Shown: positions 28,088 to 35,082 of the stretch, piece after piece
Position numbering within the stretch: the first letter of the stretch is position 1
Layout: every line of letters starts with the position of its first letter
Origin: Ignavibacteria bacterium
GTDB taxonomy: Bacteria > Bacteroidota > Ignavibacteria > Ignavibacteriales > Melioribacteraceae
NCBI GenBank assembly: GCA_012719345.1
Contig: JAAYAN010000079.1
Span: 1 to 64,000, forward strand
Length of the DNA: 64,000 nt
Reading direction: 5' to 3'
The notes under the pieces: model-generated
The model's input: the letters and a program-made list of their open reading frames with translations, nothing else
The model's database searches: none
Told to the model about the DNA's origin: nothing
Made by a program: the position numbers and the translations under genes

Positions 28088-29095
28088 ATGGAAGGAAGCA
28101 AAAAGGTTGCAATCCTTCATAATGAAGTGAGCGCAGAAAGTTCAGCCGATGAGCTTGACGTTCTCGATCAGGTAAATGCAGTTTCCGCATCGCTTAAAGA
28201 ACTTGGATACGTTCCCGAAACAATTCCCGTTTCGCTTAATCTGCAAAAAACATCCGATAAACTGAAAAGCATAAATCCGCTTTTTGCATTTAATCTTTTC
28301 GAATCTTTCGAATCCACCGGGAAATTTATTTACTTCGTTCCGGCTTTGCTCGATCATCTAAAAATTCCTTACACCGGCTCGGGAACGGATGAAATTTTTA
28401 TAACAACGAATAAAATAATCACGAAAGAATATCTGGAAAAAGCAGGTCTGCCGACTCCGAAATGGAGTTCAGTAGAAAAGATTATTGCTTCAAACGGTGA
28501 TTTCCCATTCCCTTGCATTATAAAACCCGTTTGGGAAGACGCATCAGTCGGGCTTGACAGCGAATCGGTTTTCAAAGATTTTACTTCATTAAAAAAACAT
28601 TTTAGGCAAAATACTGCTAGCGGACGTGAATTATTTGCGGAAGAATTTATTGACGGTCGCGAATTTAATATTTCCGTTCTTGCTTCTCCAAACGGTCCGC
28701 AGGTTCTTCCTCAGGCAGAAATTGAATTTATAGATTTCCCGGACGGCAAACCTAAAATTGTAGGATACAGAGCCAAATGGGATGAAAATTCATTTGAATG
28801 TAAAAATACCGTAAGAATTTTTAGAAAATCTGACGAGGATGAGGATTTATTCGCGCGGCTTTTTGAATTATCTTTGAAATGCTGGAAGCTGTTTAATCTT
28901 TGCGGATATGTACGGGTGGATTTCCGGGTGCGTAAAAACGGGCAGCCCGAAATTCTTGAAATAAATGCGAATCCTTGCATTTCGCCGGACAGCGGTTTTG
29001 TTGCAGCCTGCAAAACTGCCGGAATAAACTATACTGAAATGATTAAAAGAATTGTAGAAGATATTTCCGGATTAAATAAAGAATTGAGGTATTAA
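28088..29095 (+). CDS. ATP-grasp ligase, D-Ala-D-Ala-ligase-like (second of pair)
   Basis: A 335-residue ATP-grasp protein, related to its neighbour but clearly different. It shows FNLFESFESTGKFIYFVPAL, then FPCIIKPVWEDASVGLD for ATP binding, the strand DGREFNISVL, and C-terminal YVRVDFRV and ILEINANPCISP with the Mg-binding residues. All core ATP-grasp elements are present, so it should be active. Its ATG starts on the base after the upstream stop. Two different ligases in tandem suggest two successive amide bonds, or two acceptors. Generic annotation as D-alanine ligase would be misleading: no mur genes are near. Confidence 0.87.
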   Translation: MEGSKKVAILHNEVSAESSADELDVLDQVNAVSASLKELGYVPETIPVSLNLQKTSDKLKSINPLFAFNLFESFESTGKFIYFVPALLDHLKIPYTGSGTDEIFITTNKIITKEYLEKAGLPTPKWSSVEKIIASNGDFPFPCIIKPVWEDASVGLDSESVFKDFTSLKKHFRQNTASGRELFAEEFIDGREFNISVLASPNGPQVLPQAEIEFIDFPDGKPKIVGYRAKWDENSFECKNTVRIFRKSDEDEDLFARLFELSLKCWKLFNLCGYVRVDFRVRKNGQPEILEINANPCISPDSGFVAACKTAGINYTEMIKRIVEDISGLNKELRY

Positions 29096-29097
29096 AA

Positions 29098-30846
29098 TTG
29101 TTTAGAATCAGAAGGATATACGATGATTATACGAGGCAGAATAAAGAAATAATTAAGCAGATACAGGTAATTTTAAGGCAGCAGTTTGAAGCGCTTGCCG
29201 AAGAAAAAATAACAAACATTTCCGAACAATTACGCAATCCGGTAAAATACCAGCTAAAATCAATATTGTTTATTGCTGATGACACACAGGGAAATGTAAA
29301 AGGTTTTGCAATTGTTCATCATGCACCAGATTTGAAGTTTGCATATCTCGATTTCATTTCAGCTCAAAAAGGTAGCACCGGAAGAGGAATAGGAGGAGCT
29401 CTCTACGAAAGTATTCGTGAAACCGCGCGGCAATTAAGTGTTGTTGGAATATTTTTTGAATGTCTTCCGGATTCACTTTCAATCTGTAATGATAAATCAG
29501 TAATTAAACAAAATGCAGCCAGATTAAAATTTTACGAGGCATATGGCGCACGTCCAATTATAAACACCGCATATGAAACACCAGTATTTGAGACAGATGT
29601 ATGTCCTCCCCATCTGGTTTTTGACGATCTCGGGACAGGAAAGCCGCTAAGAAAAAAAGAGCTGAAAAATATTATTGGTGCTATACTGGAAAGAAAATAC
29701 GGCGAAATTTGTTCGCCGGAATACATCAAAAAAGTAAAGGATTCGGTGAAAGAAGATCCGGTTCAACTGCGCCCTTTTAAATATATTAAAAAAGTTTCGG
29801 TTGAAAAAATATCAGGAATTTCCCGCGAAAGTAAAATTATTCTTGTTATTAATGATAAACACGATATACACCACATACGTGAAAAGGGTTACGTTGAGTC
29901 CCCCGTTAGAATTAAATCGATTCTGAAGGATATTTTGCCGATGGGTATTTTCCGACAGATACCTGCGCACAAGTTCAGCGAACTTTATATAAGGAAAGTA
30001 CATAACCCGGAATATGTTAAATATCTGAAAAAAGTATCCGAGAATGTGCCAGCAAATAAGTCTATTTATCCTTATGTTTTTCCAATAAGGAATGGAAAAC
30101 GACCCCCGGTTGATCTTCCGATTCGCGCAGGATATTATTGTATTGATACTTTTACACCAATCAATCAAAATGCTTATTTTGCAGCCAAACGTGCTGTTGA
30201 CTGTACATTAACCGCAGCTGATAAACTTGCTGAAGGATTTTCTCTTGCTTATTCGCTGGTTCGTCCTCCCGGTCATCATGCTGAACATAAAGCATTCGGT
30301 GGATTCTGTTATTTTAACTCGGCAGCTGTTGCAGCTAATTTTTTAAGCGAAAAAGGGAAAGTCGCAATTCTTGATATCGATTATCACCACGGCAACGGAC
30401 AGCAGAATATTTTTTACAAAAGGAAAGATGTGCTTACAATTTCTATTCATGGTCATCCAAAATTTGCCTACCCTTATTTTAATGGATTCAAGGAAGAAAC
30501 AGGAGAGGAAGAAGGAAAGGGTTTTAACATTAACTATCCTCTGCAGGAACATCTTGATGGTGAGAAATACAGGAACACCCTGGCACAAGCAGTTCAAAAG
30601 ATTAGAAAGTTTAATCCTGATTACCTGATAATTGCGCTTGGACTTGATACTGCAAAAGGTGATCCTACAGGAACCTGGAATTTAAGGCCTGAAGATTTTG
30701 AGCAAAACGGGAAAATGATAGGAGCTTTGGAAATTCCCACTCTTGTTGTTCAGGAAGGCGGCTATATGGTGAGGTCTTTGGGTGTTAATGCAAGACATTT
30801 TTTTAAGGGACTGTGGTCAGGTTTTCATTCAGGTCAATATAAATAG
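29098..30846 (+). CDS. GNAT acetyltransferase fused to acetylpolyamine amidohydrolase (class II HDAC-like)
   Basis: A 582-residue two-domain protein. Residues 1-180 form a GNAT domain with acetyl-CoA loop GSTGRGIGGAL. Residues about 240-575 form an HDAC/acetylpolyamine-amidohydrolase domain with an apparently intact active site: catalytic dyad H393-H394 (GHHAEH), zinc ligands D428, H430 (DIDYHHGNG) and D517 (GLDTAKGD), and Y556 in EGGYMV. One polypeptide can thus in principle both add and remove acetyl groups. The start is TTG, with GAGG about eight bases upstream and only two bases after the ATP-grasp stop. In context, acetyl could act as a temporary protecting group on an amine of beta-lysine or a polyamine; this is inference. 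Confidence 0.9.
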   Translation: MFRIRRIYDDYTRQNKEIIKQIQVILRQQFEALAEEKITNISEQLRNPVKYQLKSILFIADDTQGNVKGFAIVHHAPDLKFAYLDFISAQKGSTGRGIGGALYESIRETARQLSVVGIFFECLPDSLSICNDKSVIKQNAARLKFYEAYGARPIINTAYETPVFETDVCPPHLVFDDLGTGKPLRKKELKNIIGAILERKYGEICSPEYIKKVKDSVKEDPVQLRPFKYIKKVSVEKISGISRESKIILVINDKHDIHHIREKGYVESPVRIKSILKDILPMGIFRQIPAHKFSELYIRKVHNPEYVKYLKKVSENVPANKSIYPYVFPIRNGKRPPVDLPIRAGYYCIDTFTPINQNAYFAAKRAVDCTLTAADKLAEGFSLAYSLVRPPGHHAEHKAFGGFCYFNSAAVAANFLSEKGKVAILDIDYHHGNGQQNIFYKRKDVLTISIHGHPKFAYPYFNGFKEETGEEEGKGFNINYPLQEHLDGEKYRNTLAQAVQKIRKFNPDYLIIALGLDTAKGDPTGTWNLRPEDFEQNGKMIGALEIPTLVVQEGGYMVRSLGVNARHFFKGLWSGFHSGQYK

Positions 30847-30856
30847 CGGAAATTAA

Positions 30857-31345
30857 ATGATTATATCAAACATTAGATTCAGAGAAAATGTGCTCTCCGG
30901 CGACGAATTAAAAGTTGAAGAGATTGTCCGTTCGACCGGTTTTTTTTCGGAAGATGAAATTTCAATTGCCCGCGAACTTGTTGAAGAAAGACTGGCGAAA
31001 GGAATAGAAAGCGGCTACTTTTTTCTGTTTGCCGAAGTTGAAAACGAGATTGTCGGCTATACCTGCTTTGGTCCTATTCCTGCAACAAAACACAGTTTTG
31101 ATCTTTATTGGATTGCGGTACATTCAAATTTCCGGGGAAAAGGAATCGGGAAAATATTAAACGTGGAAACTGAGAAAATAATTGCCGGAATGGGCGGGCA
31201 CAATGTTTACGCAGAAACTTCGGGACGAGGACAGTATGAACCAACAAGAGCTTTTTATGTAAATAACGGATATACAGAAGGCGCTGTTCTCGAAGACTTT
31301 TATGCTCCCGGCGATGCCAAGTATATTTATGTCAAGTCCGTTTGA
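30857..31345 (+). CDS. GNAT family N-acetyltransferase
   Basis: A 162-residue GNAT enzyme. The acetyl-CoA pyrophosphate loop is RGKGIGKIL (about residue 96), preceded by the strand DLYWIAVHSNF and followed by AETSGRGQYEPTRAFYVNNGY, a typical C-terminal half. It lies ten bases after the GNAT-amidohydrolase gene and ends the operon. Methanogen AblB, which acetylates beta-lysine to N-epsilon-acetyl-beta-lysine, is also a GNAT partner of a lysine 2,3-aminomutase. The analogy is suggestive, but I cannot show orthology. Confidence 0.88.
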   Translation: MIISNIRFRENVLSGDELKVEEIVRSTGFFSEDEISIARELVEERLAKGIESGYFFLFAEVENEIVGYTCFGPIPATKHSFDLYWIAVHSNFRGKGIGKILNVETEKIIAGMGGHNVYAETSGRGQYEPTRAFYVNNGYTEGAVLEDFYAPGDAKYIYVKSV

Positions 31346-31424
31346 AAAGAAGATGACAAGTAATTTAATTCATACAGCGCAGTTTTTACAGCATCACAAT
31401 AGTAAACTGAAAATTTTTACCACT

Positions 31425-31477
31425 TGTTTTCCATTTAAGCATTATTTCTTTAAGTTATGAGCGTGATAAATATTTTT
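31425..31477 (+). repeat. 52-bp intergenic direct repeat, copy 1
   Basis: About 52 bases beginning GTTTTCCATTTAAG and ending GCGTGATAAATATTTTT. A second copy with about four differences lies at 32235-32287. Each copy is upstream of a small membrane-protein gene, here 100 bases before its ATG. No strong hairpin is seen. Confidence 0.85.
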
Positions 31478-31576
31478 GTTTTAATAAAAACTTATTGAAA
31501 GTTAACTGATATTTTAAAGTTATTACACAATATTTCATATTGAAAGTTGTGTTTAAATTAAGGAAGTCACATAACT

Positions 31577-32146
31577 ATGTATACTAAATTAATAATAATT
31601 TTCTCTTTCAGTTTTTTATATGGTTTTTTTGAAATATTTATGAGTTTGAGAAAAAGACCTGAACGGAAAATAATAAAATCAGGCGACAAAATGAGTGTTT
31701 GGATACTTTCTTTTTTCATTTCACTTGGATATTCACTTGCTTTTAGCATTGCTTCTACAAAAATTGGCAGAATTTATAACTGGGATACTTTTTTTGCCAC
31801 CGGCTCAATTTTAGTAATAATCGGACTAATAATAAGAATTAAATCAATATTGACACTAAAAGAGCAATTTACCTATACTATCACAAAAATTGAGAATCAC
31901 AAATTAATTGAAACGGGGTTATATAAATTTATTCGGCATCCCGGATATTTAGGACAATTGATTATTTTTCTAGGGATTGCAACATCTTTATCAAATTGGT
32001 TATCTATTTTATTAATGATGATATCTGTTTCAATTGGCTTCATTTACCGGATAAGAAACGAAGAAAATTTTTTGAAAGAACAAATGGGAAGCAAATATTT
32101 AGATTATCAAAAAAGGACAAAAAAACTTATTCCAATGATATATTAA
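31577..32146 (+). CDS. Isoprenylcysteine/phospholipid methyltransferase-like membrane protein
   Basis: A 189-residue protein with about five membrane segments. The C-terminal half carries the family signature: RHPGYLGQLIIF, then RIRNEENFLKEQMGSKYLDYQ. This marks the ICMT/PEMT methyltransferase fold, where the RHPxY loop and the ExxL region bind S-adenosylmethionine. Bacterial members methylate lipids or unknown membrane substrates; bacteria lack prenylated CaaX proteins, so the eukaryotic name should not be taken literally. It stands alone, preceded by one copy of the 52-bp repeat. Confidence 0.85.
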   Translation: MYTKLIIIFSFSFLYGFFEIFMSLRKRPERKIIKSGDKMSVWILSFFISLGYSLAFSIASTKIGRIYNWDTFFATGSILVIIGLIIRIKSILTLKEQFTYTITKIENHKLIETGLYKFIRHPGYLGQLIIFLGIATSLSNWLSILLMMISVSIGFIYRIRNEENFLKEQMGSKYLDYQKRTKKLIPMIY

Positions 32147-32234
32147 AATAATCTACAAATGATTTAAAATGATTACCCTCGAAAAGTTTTATAAAACGGA
32201 TTTTGATAGATTAGCTTCATAAGTCCTCTTTTAC

Positions 32235-32287
32235 TGTTTTCCATTTAAGTATTATTTTTTTAAGTTGTGGGCGTGATAAATATTTTT
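32235..32287 (+). repeat. 52-bp intergenic direct repeat, copy 2
   Basis: Second copy of the 31425-31477 element, same strand, over 90 percent identical by eye. It lies about 55 bases before the next membrane-protein gene. Confidence 0.85.
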
Positions 32288-32342
32288 TTAATTATTTAAT
32301 GATTGCAAAAATCAATGTTGTTTTTAACTAATTGAGTATCAA

Positions 32343-32948
32343 ATGATAACTTTAGAAAAAATAATCTTCTATCTGATGATTGGCTTATTTGTTTTATATT
32401 TAAATGTTGAATTCCCGTATGGCATTTATTTTATTCTGGCATTATTTCTTATTTTGTATTCCTTTCAATTTTTTAATTATTACAAACTTAGGACTGAGAT
32501 AAAACAAACTGAAGTTGTGGAAATTCCGAAAAGACATATTGATACTCCCTCATATGTGGTTATTAGTATTTTAGCATGGGCATTGATTATTGGAGTCTTT
32601 GCATATTTGATTAGCAATAACATTATTAATATAAATTTTATAAATTATAAAAACGATGAAGTGATTTTTTTTATTGTATTTCCAGTAGGTTTAGTATCTT
32701 CTATCCTTTTTTCTGATTACTCTGGGAAATTCTATATCACAAAAAATGGGTTGCAAAGCGGTTTCAAATATTCTGATAATCTTCTTTGGTCAAAAATAAA
32801 TAATATCATAGTTGATAATGATAAGGCGAATATAAGATTACAAAACAAGAATAAAGTATTATTGAAAATGAAAATTTCTGAAAAATACTTTGCAGAAAAT
32901 ATTGAAAAAATAATGGCAGAATTGAAAGAACGAGTAAAAGAGTTATAG
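32343..32948 (+). CDS. Hypothetical membrane protein with C-terminal PH-like domain
   Basis: A 201-residue protein with four hydrophobic segments (about 10-28, 30-45, 73-95 and 109-127). A soluble C-terminal region follows, with strand patterns KFYITKNGLQSGFKYSDNLLWSKI and a final helix (FAENIEKIMAELKERV). That alternation resembles the small bacterial PH-like domains attached to membrane anchors (DUF5673/YcxB-type), but no decisive motif is present. Function is unknown. It is a single gene with its own upstream 52-bp repeat copy. Confidence 0.65.
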   Translation: MITLEKIIFYLMIGLFVLYLNVEFPYGIYFILALFLILYSFQFFNYYKLRTEIKQTEVVEIPKRHIDTPSYVVISILAWALIIGVFAYLISNNIININFINYKNDEVIFFIVFPVGLVSSILFSDYSGKFYITKNGLQSGFKYSDNLLWSKINNIIVDNDKANIRLQNKNKVLLKMKISEKYFAENIEKIMAELKERVKEL

Positions 32949-33109
32949 AGTATTCAGTAAGAAAATCCGTCAAATAAGTTTTTTGTAAAAATATTGCTGT
33001 TTTAAAAAGTAAACTATTTTAAAATAAACTCTGTTATTCCTTTTAGATTTATTTAGATGAATCGTTTTTGCTTTATAATCATTATACCAAATAAAAAAAG
33101 GAGTAAAAA

Positions 33110-33301
33110 ATGAATTTCAATGTAGGCGGCACAGATAAAAAAATAAGAATAATTTCAGGGATAGGAATTTTATTAGCGGGAATAATATTTCAATCGTGGT
33201 GGGGTTTGCTGGGGATTATTCCTTTGTTAACGGGACTTGTAAAATTTTGTCCTTTATACTGCCCATTAAATATAGATACAAAAAACAAAAAAGAACCTTG
33301 A
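33110..33301 (+). CDS. DUF2892 (YgaP-type) small membrane protein
   Basis: A 63-residue protein. It opens with MNFNVGGTDKKIRIISGIGI, followed by two short hydrophobic segments and FCPLYCPLNIDT. This is the DUF2892 family, also found as the membrane part of rhodanese YgaP. The two cysteines in FCPLYC are a family feature. A strong AAAGGAG site precedes the ATG. A bidirectional terminator follows directly. Its function is unknown. Confidence 0.85.
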   Translation: MNFNVGGTDKKIRIISGIGILLAGIIFQSWWGLLGIIPLLTGLVKFCPLYCPLNIDTKNKKEP

Positions 33302-33307
33302 AAAGAT

Positions 33308-33341
33308 TTAAAAAAATCCGGTTTAAACCGGATTTTTAATT
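33308..33341. terminator. Bidirectional intrinsic terminator
   Basis: A perfect palindrome (AAAAATCCGGTTT / AAACCGGATTTTT) lies between converging genes, with A-runs and T-runs on both sides, so it can work in both directions. Confidence 0.85.
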
Positions 33342-33968
33342 TCTTACTGGCTTAAGCAGATTAATCCCAATTTGATTATACAAATTTTCGGTAATTCGGT
33401 AACACGAATTTGTCATTCCTTTTAAAGACATTAAAGGCATATAATCAATCTGTCCGCCAGGTTTGAATATTTTCCCTTCAATAGCCGAAAGATAGAAATC
33501 AACTCCAACGTTCCAATAAATATCGGGTTTGATATTTTCTAACCCGGGAAGTGTATATGTCTTTACAAAATCAGGATTTCCCGGCAAATGGAAAATTACA
33601 AGTTTGCCCATTGTTGATAAATTTCGAAGGAAATTATCTGTTTTATCAATAAAATCGTAGTTTGGTATATGCGGCTGAGGAGGTTCGCAAACAATAAAAA
33701 TATGAGCTTGCTGAGCATTTTTTTTTGATGTAGTTAATGTTACAATTCCTGTAGAAACAAAGTAATTCAGCTGTGTTCCGATAGGTCCGGCAAACATTTC
33801 ATCACTTCCGGGGAATACTATTGTTCCGCCTTCCCACGAAAAAAGTTTAACTTTAAAACCGTTTTCGGCTAATTTTACTGCCAATGGAATACTGGTGATA
33901 TCAATGCCAATAATACTTACAATACTTTCGCGCGAATTAATGAGCCCAAAAAATTCCTGTTCTGTCAT
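33336..33968 (-). CDS. Divergent nucleotide-sugar-dehydrogenase-like Rossmann protein
   Basis: A 210-residue protein that follows the N-terminal pattern of UDP-glucose/UDP-ManNAc dehydrogenases. Strand and helix IIGIDITSIPLAVKLAENGFKV stands where GxGYVGLPxAxxxAexGxxV is expected. AHIFIVCEPPQP matches the aDvxxxxvPTP region, and LVIFHLPGNPDFVKTYTLP matches the later TVPPGT segment. The glycines of the dinucleotide loop are largely replaced (GIDITS), and the catalytic half of the enzyme is missing (family length about 430). It may therefore be a non-catalytic derivative. It starts at ATG, 80 bases downstream of the AmrS gene on the same strand. Confidence 0.6.
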   Translation of the reverse strand: MTEQEFFGLINSRESIVSIIGIDITSIPLAVKLAENGFKVKLFSWEGGTIVFPGSDEMFAGPIGTQLNYFVSTGIVTLTTSKKNAQQAHIFIVCEPPQPHIPNYDFIDKTDNFLRNLSTMGKLVIFHLPGNPDFVKTYTLPGLENIKPDIYWNVGVDFYLSAIEGKIFKPGGQIDYMPLMSLKGMTNSCYRITENLYNQIGINLLKPVRN

Positions 33969-34049
33969 ATCCCTCTATAGAAATAATTTTACCAGCTAAA
34001 ATTACTAAAAAAAGCGTTAACCGCAAAAATCTTACTTAATAAAAATAAA

Positions 34050-35078
34050 CTAAAAACATCCGTCAATTCTAAATCCGCAATAATTACAGCTTTGATTAAT
34101 TATTTCGTTTGATAAAACCGAATGCCAGTCTCTATTTATAATTGCCTTTCCGCAATTAGGGCAGTAAGTAGCCTGCCCTTCTTTATCGTGGATATTTCCT
34201 AAGTAACAATAATTTATTCCTTGCGATAAAGCAGTTTCGCGAGCTGAGTGTAGTGTCTTTGCCGGAGTGCTTGGTTTGTCTGTCATTTTATAATCAGGAT
34301 GAAAGGCCGTAAAATGCAACGGAACATCGGGTCCTAGATTATTAACTATCCAGCCGGTCATCTTTTTAATTTCTTCGGCGGAATCATTTTCACCGGGAAT
34401 AAGCAATGTTGTAATTTCCAGCCAGATTTTTGTTTCGTTTTTAATCCACAGCAGAGTGTCAAGTATATCATTAAGATGCGACGATGTAAGGGACTGATAA
34501 AAATCTTCGCTGAATGCTTTTAAATCGACATTTGCAGCATCAATGTGTTTATAAACATCCTTTTTTGCACTTTTATCAATATATCCTGCTGTTACCATAA
34601 CCGATTTAATCCCCTCCTGGCGGGCAAGTTCCGAAACATCAATTACATATTCGCCAAAAACAGTGGGATCGTTATATGTGTAAGCAATTAAATCTACTCC
34701 GTATTGTTTTGCAAGGTTTATAACTTTTTCAGGCGATGCATATAAAGCATTCTCTTCATCTATCCTGGCTTTGCTGGTTGACCAATTCTGGCAGAATTTG
34801 CATCCGAGATTGCATCCGGCGGTTCCAAAACTGAGTATTGGAGAACCCGGATAAAAATGATAAAGCGGTTTTTTTTCAATAGGATCGATTGCAAAACCCG
34901 TTGGTCTGCCATAACTGGCTGTATATAATTTACCCTTAATATTTTTTCTTACAAAGCAGAAACCCGTCTGATTTTGGCTGATTAAACAATAACGCGGACA
35001 AAGAGTACAGCGGACTTTACCTTCATCTTTTTTTTCCCACCATAATGCTTCTTTATATTTTATGCTGTGCTGATTCAC
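34050..35078 (-). CDS. amrS: AmmeMemoRadiSam system radical SAM enzyme
   Basis: A 342-residue radical SAM protein (AmrS family). An N-terminal zinc-finger-like segment has CTLCPRYC, and the radical SAM cysteines are in CNLGCKFCQNW. YTYNDPTVFGEY, and FTAFHPDYKM further on, are family signatures. The C-terminus has CPNCGKAI and CNYCGF, likely a second metal site. The GTG at 35078 lies four bases after the upstream protease stop and matches the usual N-terminus (KYKEALWWEKK). An ATG 54 bases further upstream would overlap that gene. The usual partner genes (Memo and AMMECR1) are not in this window. The reaction is unknown. Confidence 0.9.
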   Translation of the reverse strand: MNQHSIKYKEALWWEKKDEGKVRCTLCPRYCLISQNQTGFCFVRKNIKGKLYTASYGRPTGFAIDPIEKKPLYHFYPGSPILSFGTAGCNLGCKFCQNWSTSKARIDEENALYASPEKVINLAKQYGVDLIAYTYNDPTVFGEYVIDVSELARQEGIKSVMVTAGYIDKSAKKDVYKHIDAANVDLKAFSEDFYQSLTSSHLNDILDTLLWIKNETKIWLEITTLLIPGENDSAEEIKKMTGWIVNNLGPDVPLHFTAFHPDYKMTDKPSTPAKTLHSARETALSQGINYCYLGNIHDKEGQATYCPNCGKAIINRDWHSVLSNEIINQSCNYCGFRIDGCF

Positions 35079-35082
35079 AAAA

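Noticed and set aside
27086-29095. Cell-wall D-alanine-D-alanine ligases
   Set aside because: The GEDG signature is missing, two different copies lie in tandem, and no peptidoglycan genes are adjacent.
31346-33109. Integron gene-cassette array (small orphan genes separated by a repeat)
   Set aside because: The 52-bp repeat lacks GTTRRRY/RYYYAAC core sites and palindromic attC structure, and no integrase is present.
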